Origin: Varroa destructor
Lineage: Eukaryota; Arthropoda; Arachnida; Mesostigmata; Varroidae
Length of the DNA stretch: 64,000 bases
Assembly: GCF_002443255.2 (NCBI RefSeq)
Contig: NW_019211457.1
Location: forward strand, 32,603,309-32,667,308
Reading direction: 5' to 3'
In this document: positions 14,602 to 45,075 of the stretch, piece by piece
How the letters are laid out: each line of letters starts with the position of its first letter
Numbering within the stretch: position 1 is the stretch's first letter
The notes under the pieces: generated by a model
Told to the model about the DNA's origin: nothing
The model's input: only the letters and a program-made list of their open reading frames with translations
Databases searched by the model: none
Made by a program: the position numbers and the translations under genes

Positions 14602-15658
14602 CGCGGACGCGATCCTTGTCGACTTTCAGTAGCCCTTATTTGTCGTTTTCGATAGCAGCAATGGCGACAAACGCGTTAGTTTACCTACAATCAATATGCC
14701 GCCCGATTCATGATTGTTGTGCGTTCGCAGCTTGGATTGTGTTTGGCTATGGGATAGTCGCATTTTGTTCGCACCCAGACTGGAACAGAACATAGCATAG
14801 TGGCATTCCCCGTGTTGGCCGCGCTCTTGGCTTACTTGGCGTACCATGCATGAACTCCTCATGCGACAATTAGCACATTTTTACAAACGAGTTTCACGAA
14901 AACCCGCCGTTGCAGTTGTCTTTCATATGCCCGACCGTACGCGCCTTCCGGGCCAGCGCAGACGGCATCGCCTTGTTTCTCCTCGTTCGCTCGACAATGG
15001 CGATCGAATGGTAAAGAAAAAGAAGCCTCTTCGGAAACAGAAGCCCTTTGCCATATCACTTGTAGTGCAACAAAATTTGCCTGTGTCCTGAGTATGTCGC
15101 TAGAGCCATCGCTCTTTAGCCGATACCACGAATGTTACTAGTTTTAGGGGCTGGCGATGGCTCACAAACGTGTCCGCGAGCGCTCACTGCGGTCAGCCGC
15201 TCACGACTTCATCAAAGGAACACAGAGCAAGTGACATCATCGACACTGTTCGGGATCTACAAAGCTGTTCGTGCTAAAGGTACCACGAGGGCTGCAGGAA
15301 TAGTCTGTAATAATAAAGCTGCGAGTTATCGATAAGTCAACAACTTTGTCACGTTCTTGTCGGCATACGTTAACTGTAGCTGTTGTAACTTCTGCGATTG
15401 CTGCTTCTTGACGTCGCAGACAAATGTTACCCCCAATCGGATTAAGTAACCCGTATCTATTTTGTTCCTCAGCCCGTTGGGCCCGCTACAAATAAATTAG
15501 ATAGTATTACCCTACGGACTGGTAAAACTATCCTGCAATTGTCATGCGTGTCGCTACTTATGGTTGTCTTTGTTGTTGCTGCTGGGGTTGTCATTAACAA
15601 TAAGTATTGATGATAACAGCCTAATAGCCGAGGTGTAGACTTAGACTGGTAAGCGTAC

Positions 15659-15681
15659 GGGGTGGGGTGGGGTGGGGGGTG
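15659..15681. repeat. G-rich (GGGGT)n tract
   Basis: Four G-blocks separated by single T, which fits the pattern of an intramolecular G-quadruplex on the + strand. No gene is recognised beside it. Confidence 0.75.
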
Positions 15682-15936
15682 TATCTATAGACGCACCAGC
15701 CTTGACACACCACGATAGTAGCAATCATATTTATCACTTATACACTTCCATCGCAATGTTCTTGTTGTTGGTGGTGGTATTATTGTTAATAAAAATATTG
15801 CCCTGTTCGTTTACACGGAATAAGCAGGGTAGACGACGCTATCTGTTGATGTCTCCCTGATTCACTGATTCTTTTTATAGACCTACCGAGCAAGCTTTAA
15901 AGATATGGATGTGTAGTCAAATATGCTCCTACCCAC

Positions 15937-15966
15937 TATATATATGTATATATATATATATATAAA
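15937..15966. repeat. (TA)n microsatellite
   Basis: TA units interrupted once by TG. No coding context. Confidence 0.85.
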
Positions 15967-16706
15967 TTGCTCTGTCTATTCGGTTCGTGCTGCGTTTATA
16001 AATTAAACGATTGACTACATTTGCTTTCTGTACGCATCAAGTGACGTAGCTAATATAGCTAGCGTATGGCAAATCTGGGGTAAAAAGATATTAAAATTTC
16101 TATTGGATGTTATCAAGTTGCACGGACTGCATAGCAGCACTTAGGCCACATCAGTTCTTTACGTAATCTCATTCACTCATATCCTTACGCTAATCTACAA
16201 GCCTAGCTTCATTACTTTTCTGGCTGCCCAGTAAACAAAGAAAAGCGTCAGTACCAGCGTGCAGGTTTGGAAATGTGTATTTATCTATCTAAGTTGTTGA
16301 TCCCGAACTCGTCCAAATAATCCCATAAGCAGTCTCGAGCTAGAAAACGCGGTGGCTTGAGTTAGGACCAAGTGCATAATTTAGGACACTAGTGCCTTGT
16401 ATTTTTGTCATTCCATTCATTTTTCTATTCGCCGCCGCGCTTGCTTGTGCGCATGCATGTTTAGCTATGTGAGCGTCGCCGCTACAAGAAGACGCTGAAA
16501 TTACGTTTACAAATGTGGGTGGTCGCACCTTGCATGGTCAGTGGCCGATGGGCAATTACTTCAAATAGTTGTGGCGGGTAAATTTGCAAAACCGTGGCAC
16601 TTCGCTCAGGGTGTTTGCCCCAGGGCACTGAGAAGCGAAGAAATGTTCGTGTGCTCGAGGATAGCGTGAGTGGAATGGGAGACTTCTAGCAGTGTGTGTC
16701 GTATGG

Positions 16707-16880
16707 CTACCCGCCTTTGATGTGAGAATGTTTCGGTAAATGACGGAATGGCCGCTTCTGCCGTTGGCCAACTTCATTTGTGACGTCGGCGTCATAAAGC
16801 GTGAACATTGACAGAATTGAGAAGTCCGACGACAATGTAAGAACTAGAGCGGCCGAATCCATTTGTTCTTCCCCTAGCTG
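16707..16880 (-). CDS. Candidate orphan exon
   Basis: Follows a good acceptor (CTTGTGTGTTTCAG) and stays open for 57 codons (QLGEEQMDSAALVLTLSS...) to TAG. The stop overlaps a possible GT donor. No homology recognised; could be chance. Confidence 0.18.
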   Translation of the reverse strand, partial: QLGEEQMDSAALVLTLSSDFSILSMFTLYDADVTNEVGQRQKRPFRHLPKHSHIKGG

Positions 16881-18152
16881 CTGAAACACACAAGACGGAT
16901 AGCGATGTCTTCGTTGTTAATAAAGGAGGCAGAATTTGTATCAAACAGACAGCATGTGGCTGGCAACCAGCGGCACCAACATCAGTAAGAACAAAAATCT
17001 ACTGAAAAATATATATATACACCATAGCAAAACCAGCACCAGCAACGACGGCAGCACCGACAAATGAAGTTAAACAGAGATAGCATTTACGCACGCCGCC
17101 ATTATGGAAAAACAGATCGGCTTTGTAGGTTAATAGTAGGCGCAATTAACTTACCCCCATAAATTTTGCAACACTCACGTAATCAGTAACCGCCTTATCT
17201 TCGTAACTGATATAAGGGATCAGATTGGCCGCACACTATGTTGAAATGCGGCAACTTCTGGGCACTGGACGCTTTTCGTGCGTCAAACAGACGCCAAACG
17301 ACAAGCCTATATTATAGCTTTACTATAAAGAACTACCGTAGATTTAATGTCGATACTGTCTTATTTCAACGAATCCTGCGTCTGAGCAACGTGGGCTGAC
17401 CTTTTACAATCGATCGTCGGTTTAGCAAACGCTTATTATATACCTAGACAACGTCACGAGTGTTTCTAACTGCCTGGATAGCGAGGGCTAATCAATTGTA
17501 CGCTACTGGAATAATAATGATCAACGGATAATTGGTCGCTAACGTTTTAGCTTGTTAGTTAGAACCCTTAGTCTGATGCGGCCCACCACCCGCTGATTCT
17601 GATTAAAAATTATGTTACTAGTACTATATTGTTCCGTCTAGAGCATAGTACATCGAACTAGTATCAAAATGGCGTGTAGCAACTACATTTTCATGGTGTC
17701 TCATTGTCGATTGATTCGCTACTACTGGCATATTGTGGCCATTTTAAGATCTACATCTAAATAATGGACACGTTTTAATAACATAGCAAAAATGGCGTTC
17801 TATTCAAAGGCTATCGGACGTTCAACGTAGCTCATTATTTGCTACCGCTTAACGATCCCGAACGGTTAGACTGAGCGAGTTTTCTTTCCGAAACTGAGTA
17901 CGCATCATACGGTTTGTTTCATCTGGACGCAGGAACGATAGACAAGTACTTTTATAGGGTTTCTTGTGAGTGCTGAAAGACGCCATCACTATCGCTAAAT
18001 GATCTAGTGGCTGCAAGCATCAGCTGATAATACCAAAGTTTGCACAGGAATCATTATCAAGCCGAAATAATTTCTATATATGAATAAGATTTCAGAAAGA
18101 ATAGGCTTGGACATTTGCTCTGACCCCGTTCTTTGCTCATTTATAGATATTG

Positions 18153-18153
<1 letters not shown>

Positions 18154-18203
<50 letters not shown>
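18154..18203. repeat. (AT)n microsatellite, about 24 units
   Basis: The longest uninterrupted AT dinucleotide run in the window. Frames crossing it encode Tyr-Ile repeats on both strands and are not genes. Confidence 0.95.
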
Positions 18204-18205
<2 letters not shown>

Positions 18206-19112
18206 GAAAAGTGAATTTTTAACAAACATACGTCTAGCACGCAGTCAACGGCTATGCAACGCTCAGAACTATCTTGGCGTCTGTAGCCAGATAGTGCGAG
18301 CCGTACATTCGGTTCCGGCCGTACAGGCGTGCTCTATCCGAAACCCATCGATGATTTTTCTGCCTTTTTGCCATTTTGAATTATTGAGCACAACAATGGA
18401 CCTACATCACCTCAAGTAACGCCTGTTTAGGAAGCAGTTCCTGATACTGATAATTGTTGATTAACCCATCGAATGCTTTTATTGATTGACTCTACTTGTG
18501 TAAACTTCCTCTTAACCGTAATTGGATGCACCTATCCTATGCTAATGCTAGTCTGGTCATCACACGCGCAGCAGCAGGGGCGGCGATTGCCCATTCGAAA
18601 TATGTCGACAAGTGTCGATTAGTTGACCGAATGCATCTCTTCGAGAAGCGGGCGGCGTCGATTCTATGTTACCAATAGGCCTATTTGCATCAGGCGACAC
18701 TACAATATGACAGTGGTGCCCGTCGTATCTCTGCTTTACAACACAGCGCGATGTGAAACTAAATTTATCGTAGCGCAAGCCGATCTGTCCTCGATATAGC
18801 GTTGCCCTACCGCCGCCATCATCCGTTTGACAAAGGTCCCCTTTCGTAGATCTCTAATCGTTCTTATTCCTCTCTTGTTTTCTATATTTCTTCTTCAAAT
18901 CGACGACCTCACTGGACTGCGACGTTTTGTGCTCGAAAAAGCTACACCCGAGCGTAATGCTCACGATCGGCTAACATAAACTGTAATTGAAGTCACTTTT
19001 ATGGCTACAATTACTGTGTATGTTATGACTTATACAAATAGCTACAATGGATCGTTATTGGTACTGTTTATTATCATGAAAGCACTTCTGCACCTTAATA
19101 ATGGTCGATACA

Positions 19113-19133
19113 AATATATATATATATATATAT
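19113..19133. repeat. (AT)n microsatellite
   Basis: About ten AT units in non-coding sequence. Confidence 0.9.
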
Positions 19134-19921
19134 TTATATGTAAATGCTATAACGAATGTGTCACCGATGGTGATGATGTCAATCAGAGCAACAAATCGAT
19201 AAAGGCCGTAGCAAAAAACGATCTTCCATTTTCTCGCATATTGGTTTCCTTTGGTGGCAGTTTTCGTGGGGCCGCGCCTCGTAGCCCCACCTGTTAATAG
19301 TATCGACGGGCCAGCGTTCACTCAGCGTGGTGTAAAATCCTCTTATTTTCGCCGACGGAGTTTCATTGTCATCCATGACGGCAGCTGCCCTGCTCGCTGA
19401 AGTTGACAGTGCCTCATTTTGCACGTATTATGAGTATAATTATTGTTACTATCGGAATCTTATATTACTATCTCATCGCGCACGGAGCGGGGGAAATGGA
19501 CCAAAATCAGTTAGTGGTTCAAGCGCGCTCCACCGTTTCTACGTTCATGTATCCTCCCCTATAAGTCCACGCTCCATTAACGACAGCAGCGGCAATAGTA
19601 GCGGCATTTTGTGTGGACTTCTGCGACAAAGAGTAAAAGTGGCAGGACAACGATGGCTATACCAGTAGCTGGTGTGTCCATCTACTATGGCTGAACAATA
19701 CAGAAGCCGACGCGGAGGAGGAAAAGTCGCAATAAATTTCTGCTGCTATCAGCTTCAGTAGTAGCAGCAAAAATCTCATTCGTTCTCGCAGATAGTGGGG
19801 ACGCCGTCGGCGACTCACGATAGACGCGAGCAGCTGCCACAAACTGTGACAAGTATTGAATTGCGGCTTGTTCGATCGAACGAATCATGGCTTGAGACCT
19901 GAATCGTGCGAACGCCAGGAG

Positions 19922-19955
19922 ACGTACGTACGTACGTACGTACGTACGTACGTAC
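19922..19955. repeat. (ACGT)n microsatellite
   Basis: About eight copies of ACGT. Each unit is its own reverse complement, so the tract can fold back on itself at any register. It produces apparent Val-Arg-Thr-Tyr repeats on the - strand. Confidence 0.95.
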
Positions 19956-20529
19956 AAATGATCGACAGGAAAAAACGGGACAGCAAATAGTTAGTAAGTA
20001 AGATGCCGTCAAAAACGGAGTTCTGGAAAACGGCAAGTTTAAATAGTGGAAGTTGTAATAACCAGTATAGTCCTATGCAGAGATGAGTGCCACTACCCTA
20101 TAGGCCCATCGCAGTTTCTCAGTCGTTATCATGCTTGAAAGATCATTGAAAACTTTGTCGCTGGGGTTGTTGTGTGGAGGACGGTACTCATGACATTGTT
20201 CTTGACTAGCCGTTCGCCATGGTTCACTTTCCACCAGGCGGAATTGAGTAATTTTAGAGTTAGCTATAATAAAGGAGCGCTTACAATTTTATTTCAACTA
20301 TTACTACTATTTATCACTATAATGAAATGTAACGTATTTCGGAAAACATAATAATTCTATTATTCTATACATAGCGCCTCCATGGATTGTGATTGCTCTC
20401 GGAAATATATACTTCTAGTAAAGATTCACATATATGTTATCGAACAATTTCGACCTATTAATTTGCGGCAACTTAAGCAGTGTAAATAACTGCTTTTTTT
20501 TTTTACTTTTTCTGCCGTTTATAAAGATA

Positions 20530-20660
20530 CAGGGTGGGGCGAAGGTATTTTGAAGGCTCACTTGACAGATATACAAAGCGTACGTGTATGCCTCATATAT
20601 ATATATATACATGTATAAATGAAGACGCTCAAATTGTCCAAGGACTTTTGCTCCACCCTG
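20530..20660. mobile_element. Short inverted-repeat element (MITE-like), TA target site
   Basis: A 131-base segment opens CAGGGTGGGGCGAAGG and closes with the inverted counterpart (CAGGGTGGAGCAAAAG on the other strand), about 17 of 22 terminal bases matching. It is flanked by TA on both sides (20528-20529 and 20661-20662), as expected for Tc1/mariner-type insertion. The interior has a TA microsatellite and no transposase, so it is non-autonomous. Confidence 0.7.
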
Positions 20661-20839
20661 TATACTGATAAGAATAGTCAAAAACATACATACGTACATA
20701 CATATAGCCGCTGCACGAATTTCCAATGAACATTGCTACATTGTAGAAAAAAATATATTGCGCGGTTGTTCTCTCGGTTAGCCAGAACTATAGTAACAGC
20801 GAAAATAACGGCAAGACATTCAAGATTCTATACCTTCAG

Positions 20840-21049
20840 CAATGGACGCGCGGCTTTCCATTAGATTGTACAGGAACTCGATTAAAGTCACGGTACGAGA
20901 AAATCGTGGAAGATTCTAACCGTATCAATCGCCCGCTAGATCGAGCGCTGCGTCGTGCGCAACGTGATGCGATTAGCACGACGAACATCGGAGAGACCGT
21001 TTGGCCACTGTCTAATGGTGGTGTCAAAAAGGCTTCGAGAAGCGGGTAA
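20840..21049 (+). CDS. Candidate orphan exon ending in a stop
   Basis: After an acceptor-like TATACCTTCAG, 69 codons stay open to TAA without a Met start. The middle (YEKIVEDSNRINRPLDRALR) looks like a charged helix. No family recognised and no partner exon found upstream; a frame of this length can arise by chance. Confidence 0.2.
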   Translation, partial: QWTRGFPLDCTGTRLKSRYEKIVEDSNRINRPLDRALRRAQRDAISTTNIGETVWPLSNGGVKKASRSG

Positions 21050-24000
21050 AGCTAGGACGATTTTGCCGCCTCGTTTCCGTACAGATGATAGATGTCTCAA
21101 CGTTTTTTCTTTCGCATTTCGCCTATATAGAAGTCCATGGATGTTCGATAAGTTTGTTTTGTGTAAGTGTTGTTGTTGTTGTTTTAAGAAGTTATGCTCC
21201 GTAGTAGTTTTATAGAAGTAAAAGGAACAAGGTTTATTTCTAGTACGATTTTACCTAGTGTGATGAAATTCGCAGTCGCAGACGAACAGAGTAGGGCTAA
21301 TTGCAAATACGGGCAGTAAACAATTAAGAGTACCTTTATATATACACAATCGTTCAGTGGATGACATCCAACAGCAGATCAATAGGATCATGTGTAGGCT
21401 AACTTCATTGGGAAGCGTATAACGACCAAGCTCTTTCTATGATTTCCTTTGAATTGATTAGCCTTCTACGAAGGCAACGAAAAGATTGTACATTCTTCTA
21501 TATATAGCCACGAAGTTAGATCTTTCTTCAATATCGGAGGCTGCCAGATTTTGGCCAAGTATCGGACGTACAGACAAAAAAGATGAACAGCACAATATAC
21601 TATACGGATAACAATCCTTTGGGTTGGATATGCGTGAAGTTTGTATTATTAGACCTCATTGAATATAATATGCCAATGAGTGGCTCTTAGTCATTGTCTG
21701 TACCCCACTAGGCAGGGCGAATTCCCGAGTAGAACTCTGCTGAGTGATTGCTAAAGGATTATGATTTTGGGCTGAGTTTGACCGTATCTGATTATGTTTG
21801 AATGGGGGCACAATGCACCGTCAATACGAATTAGAATGAAGTAATCAAGCATTTGGGACTGGAAATTAATGAGCTGTTGCACTTGGAAATATGTTAATAA
21901 AATAAATTACTATATTTTACTAGCATTGAATGGTTTATTAAGTATGCCGTTTTCTTTGTAGTTGCTGATAAGGCTAGTCGATAGTTTGGAACTTTCCACA
22001 TGCCCAGCCGCTGCAGGCGATTGAAATTCGTATGCTTTATATATCCACGAAAAGAGTTCGTAACTCGTAAAATGAACGTATAATTCTATACGCTAGTGTG
22101 CTATGTTGGTGACGGAAGAGCATAGATTTTTGAAATAGACATTAAGGAACGTCTAAAAATACACATAGATTTCTCTACTACATGTATGAGACAACCTATA
22201 ATTTCACATACATGCAGCTTTCTAATAGAAGCACAATTAAACGCGAAGAAAAGAAAGCTTGTTAGCTAAAATTTCCGCCCGATTAAAATGCACGATTTTG
22301 ATATTATAGCTTTGGCATTTTGTATCGGATCCTTCCTGTCCTAAACGTAGCATAACCGTTTGCCCATGAACCGAAAACATAAAATTGTCCATGCACAATC
22401 AAATATACGCACAAAGTTACATGTTAGATATCGTTCGATTTTCTGCTGGCATGATGCCTTCCTAAAATAAGTTTATTCGAGGCGTTCCAGTGCTCAATCC
22501 ATTAAACCAAGTTTCCTCTTGAACGGTGCTAAACAACTTCCCGAGGGTCTATCTCTTTATTTGATTTAGTTAATTCTACAAAAATACCAGATAAGCCACT
22601 GATGCTCCTGGAGTGACATTCGCTCAAATAAACTGCACGCAATTAGGCCATCGATACAAGTACAGATGAAAAAAAACCTCTTTCACCAAAAAACAACTTA
22701 CCCAGACGATCCTTCGAAGGTGGAACTTTCAGCTTTGGGTTTTATTACCTACAGCGTTCGATAAACTTTTAAACAGTGTTGCGTTTACTAAAAAAAGAGA
22801 CGATTGACTTGCAATTATCCGTAACAGATTTGCGCGCCAGATCAGTTGTCAAAATTATCAACTCAGACTAGGCGGCCTCATTGATAACTCGCGGTTAGCG
22901 GACTATACGTACCCTCCCAGAACGTATCCACGCATTCAATTTTACGATTCTTTGGTTTCTTGCCACTGGCCAGCTGTTGTTTATGCGTGCTTCGAGTAGG
23001 CCGAGTCGCTGTTGAGCTGGCACAGCTGTACTTCAAAGGTTCCGTTGCCACACCTTATAACCAGTTTTCATCGATAACGATTAGTATTCTGTTCATCTGC
23101 CATTTTGTGTTATACTGGGTGAAAACAGATCCGTCCCACATCGTATGCGATGTTGTTTCGTCGACTAGCTGGGGCATCCTCGTAGAGCGGCCGCTGTTGA
23201 CTATTGCTTCTGCCTATTGGTGTCCCTGTCCACCGAATGGTGAAGCAGATACACCTAGGAGTAGATAACGAAAGATTTCTGTTGCTCAGATGTGCAGATT
23301 CAATGATAATGTGCGCGGTCGACCGTAGGTAAATGCTTGAGCGTATTGCCAATCGACTTCAACCGATGACCCAACAGCCTATTCCCCGATTCAAGCAGCT
23401 GCGTCGGATACACACATACATACGCGCGCAGATAGACATACAGCTAGACAGAGAAGCCCGGCGAACCGTTATAAAGTACAGGTCGACGATATAAAGTTCT
23501 ACTAGGTCTCACAAAGGAACCTGCAACGTCTTCGTTAAAAGAAGCATTTCTACACGAGCATTTGATGGAATTAAAGTCTAAATGAAGATTAGTCGACAAG
23601 ATCACGGTCATTTCTGAAATGATCTTCAAATACGCGTCGCAGATACGCGTCATATGGTTCACTCCATTCTGTGTATTTACAAGCAGGAATGCAGAAAAAA
23701 TCAACATGTTTTTTTACCTATCGGTGATATGCGACCAATATGACTGAATATACTTAAATTTGCTTTCTATCAAATGGCCGCTTGGGCGCATAAAAGTATA
23801 TTTTTTTTGTCGGGCTAGCAGAATCTATTACGAAAGCGTAGTAAGGATAGCGATTCACGATATAGCAAACGCAATATGAACTTTCATTTTAAAGCTCGTA
23901 TGGGGATTAGAAAGAAATAGACATAGTTTATAGGAACTAAGGTGAAGTAGACGGCTGCTGAATGAGACCATACGGAGGTAACGGCTAATGGTTCTTAAAA

Positions 24001-26281
24001 TTGGGTCGATTCTGCCATTCAAAGGAAGCATTTCTATTTACGTTAAGTAAATGAAAATAGCGTGCGCATATTGTACGGAGCTGATAATCTACGTTTAGAG
24101 AGCAATTCCTTTGGAGACAATTAAATCAGCTTTGTGCATAATATAAGCCCCTTGACTGATCCCTCAATAAGGGATGTGTGGAAACTTAGATCGGGATAGT
24201 TGCACGGTTGACTGGTGGATGAAAGGCGAATATGGGTTCTAAAACGAGATTTTCTATTCAAGTATTTTTTTTTAAGAATTAAGTATTTATTATTATCGGA
24301 AGTAACAGCTGGATATATAATGCGTCTATTAGGTGATACTTCCATCGAGTCTCTGAGCAGTAGCGCATACCATAGCCATATTTTTCTTTAACTCGATGCT
24401 CTGAAGTGTGTACTCTAAAGATACGGCAAAACAAATCGGCATAGTCCAAAAATATTCGTTTTTCGTTTACATTGGAGCCGTATTAAGCTAGATATACGCA
24501 AATTCTTTAAGAAATTACTAGCCATTTTATAGGCGGTAAATGGTGGCTTTCTATTCGTTAAGCGTTTCTATCTCCCATCACTTTCATTAATCAATAGATT
24601 CTCATAGAACAACTGATGGACGAAATCATACGCTTATTTTAACAAAACGAAACGCGAGCTCGTACAGCTACTCCAAGTTGCAGACTGAGATAGACTGGCT
24701 TCAATCTATAACTTTACAAATGCGTTTAAGTCATTTGTTAAGCTCTTAAGATCGCGTCGTAACATCACATTGAACAATAATACGTCTACGTTGAACAGCT
24801 GAAAGAATACTACGAACGCTTCAACATGGCCAATACAACTTTTCTATGACGTCTTGTACAACGGTCGATCGACACAAATTATCACACGACCTAAGGTCAA
24901 ATTTGTGCCCATTCGCAAGGTCCATTGTTTTTCTTAGGGCCGCCGTACGCACCCCAGTAAAGCGATTGCTCGTCCGACGATATCAATGTAACCATCCTAC
25001 GTTTCATCCTCGTGCATCGCACTCTTTCCCTTCTCTAAGCGTTTCTATTAGCTTATGGTGATCTACCCAGCGCGTGCGCCCACGGCCTCCGGTGGGTAAT
25101 TCAGCACTTAGCATTAGACCGCTGACCCAATACAAATATGGTTCTGACTTTACTCGTACTGCGAAACAATGGTACATACTTATCGTATATATGCAGTAGC
25201 AACGGTAAAAGAGCTGGAAATGTAATCCTGTCGCTAGCCAGATTCATGTATGAGGTCTATGTGCAGGATTACGGCGGTTTTCGTTACGTCTCACAACTGA
25301 GGTGGATCTTCCTATTCGTCCGCTTCCGTATGTCTAAACGCTTGGGTTTAGGAAAACGGTGCATGACGATAATTTGCGTGATCCCTGATCACCTTAGCCG
25401 ACAGCGGCAGGAGCACACAATAGGCAATAGCGCACAACAGCATCGATCGAGTATGTACGCGAGTACTTTGAGGGAATCATCGTGGTGCCACTTGACAAGG
25501 AGGTGATTTGATGGTATGGCAAAACGTCCTGATGCAAGAGGTCTCTAGCTCCATGTATTTTTAGGCTCGAAAAACGGGTATATCGATTTAATAATCGATA
25601 CACGAAACCGCGGTCGTGCAATCGTGCAAACATACATAGCGCGGTGGTCGGGTTAGGTACCTCTACGCGTGGGAAAAATGCAGGTGGCGGGTGTGGCGTA
25701 GCCGGAGCCAACTCAGATGAGATGTTGATTGGTCTTGTCGCGTGCCAGGATAATGGTACGCGGGCCGATGACAGCAGTTGCTGCATTGATTTTTCAATAA
25801 TCTATTGGGTAGTGTTGCATTTAAAGCGCGGCCGATTAAAGTAGCACAGAACTTGAGCCGGAACGGCAAACTTTATGACATCGGATTTACTAGCGGCTCG
25901 ACTTGATGTGTCTGAAAAAGAATGAGCACCTATAATGTATTGGATGTTAACATCATTTGTGGTCTGCAAAATAAAGGGAGCTCTCTTAGAAACAAGCAAA
26001 AGTGACTAAAATCCTATAAAATTATAAATTCCTTCTAAATTGTCAGAGGTAAAAATGCAGTTAATTTTTAGTTACATGAAGTACTCTGCAGTCAGAAGAG
26101 AATCATACGTATGTCTGAGAATTTTTAATGTCACCATCCGGTCTGCCAAATTAGCTTAAGGAAAATTTTGCCAGGGTCTTTCAAAAACCATTAAGGCGAG
26201 GTTAGACCCTTCTTTCAGAAAACTGTTTCATATTGCATTGCTGTATCAATTTTTCATTCCTCTCTTTCCATAAACGCGTAG
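21050..26281. other. Region upstream of FER exon 1, no recognisable gene
   Basis: Short frames at 22960-23352, 24846-25061 and 25138-25869 have no recognised homology. Any FER leader exon and promoter may lie here or further upstream, but I could not identify them. Confidence 0.6.
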
Positions 26282-26291
26282 GAACCTGACG
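26282..26291 (+). promoter_or_regulatory. FER 5' UTR end after a candidate splice acceptor
   Basis: The AG at 26280-26281 follows a T/C-rich tract (about 26250-26270), so the ten bases before the ATG are probably the end of a 5' UTR exon joined to an upstream leader that I could not locate. The promoter is therefore not defined. Confidence 0.45.
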
Positions 26292-43937
<17,646 letters not shown>

Positions 43938-43938
<1 letters not shown>

Positions 43939-43943
43939 ATAAA
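43938..43943 (+). terminator. AATAAA directly at the FER stop codon
   Basis: The hexamer overlaps the TAA stop by one base. If used for poly(A) addition the 3' UTR would be only some 20-30 bases. A second AATAAA lies at 44041-44046 and would give a UTR of about 120 bases, which is more usual. Confidence 0.4.
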
Positions 43944-45075
43944 TAGATATACTGAAAATACTACCACATTATATAATATAATTCTAAATATAAAAATGAT
44001 GATGAGAAATGTGTTTAAAATAGTAACCAAAGCGAGGCAGAATAAAGTACCAATTTCGTTCTGTACAGACGCAAAGAGATTACGACTTCGTTATTTTACT
44101 TTGAACGTTTCATTCGTCTTTTTTTCACACGCGAATAGAGGATCTACCAGGTGGAGGGTTTGCTTAATTTTGATTTGAATGAGTGTATTATGATAATTTA
44201 CAGATACGAACCAATTGTCCTAGGTTGAGTTAGTAAGGAAGTCTTTTCGAGACCTTTATGAAAAATACCTCCAGGTAATTTTATAATTCATGTACATCGG
44301 TCATACGTCGTCTCTGGCGGCTGAATTTTCATCATCGATATAATAGTTATAATGATTCATAAATTTGCAAGATAATTTCTGATGACTATAGTAAATCTTG
44401 AGGTAAGGTATGGTCATCAAAGTTCAGGAATCATCCATATTTAATTTGAGTTAACCTGTTCGAGTCCTATCTAACAGTTTCTCTTCGCCATCTCTGTTAT
44501 TGGTTGAGCTGGCAAATGGAAATTGAAGGCTTCTTACTAGATCGTGTATAAATTTAGAAATTCAGAGATGTGTCTGATAGCTCCATCATGGTTCAGTGGC
44601 CCTTTTCGGTTTGGGGCGGTGAGCGCGCGCTTGTCCTGCGAGAGTAATCGTAGCCATCTCTACAAAAGGTTACTTTCTTAATGGTGTAGTGGCAACGTGT
44701 TTACCTAAAATACGTGACGGTTTAGGTCCAAAACAAAGTATAGACACACCTGATGTTGATAAAGCCTAACCGTTTGAAGCAGTGCTTCACGGCAGGACCA
44801 ATGTAAAACTAAAAACATTTGTAAATGCAACGCTGGGCATAGGGACCGCCGACCGTAACCCCTCTAGCTTTTGAGCTATTGAGAGAAACGTTATATTTTA
44901 TTGCACAAATTAATGACTTATCAATGTGATCTGCACGGCGCTAAATTTAAGAATATGTGAGATGATCGAGGTTCAAATATAACTGAATATAAGAAGATAG
45001 GTCCTATTTGCTCACACAGCTGCAAAAATCGGACAATATTAGGTTCTTGGACCATCTCTGAAGAACATCGGCTAT
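43944..45075. other. Downstream of FER, nothing coding seen
   Basis: AT-rich 3' flank with one further AATAAA (44041-44046). A B-box-like GTTCGAGTCC near 44458-44468 lacks a matching tRNA fold. Confidence 0.65.

Larger units (their letters stand above)
13423..20529. other. No recognisable gene; several simple repeats
   Basis: Contains the G-rich tract, TA and ACGT microsatellites listed separately, and a denser cluster of short open frames at 14.1-15.3, 16.3-16.9 and 19.2-20.0 kb on both strands. No conserved domain seen. Confidence 0.6.

Noticed and set aside
16490..16694. Open ATG-less frame downstream of the 16.9-kb candidate exon
   Set aside because: Frames of about 65 codons are common by chance in this much sequence, and no domain is visible.
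18004..18419. Frames of Tyr-Ile repeats on both strands
   Set aside because: They are translations of the AT microsatellite at 18154-18203.
19685..20036. Repeated Val-Arg-Thr-Tyr peptides on the - strand
   Set aside because: Produced by the ACGT tetranucleotide array.
44450..44475. B-box-like GTTCGAGTCC suggesting a tRNA
   Set aside because: No A box at the right distance and no acceptor-stem pairing.
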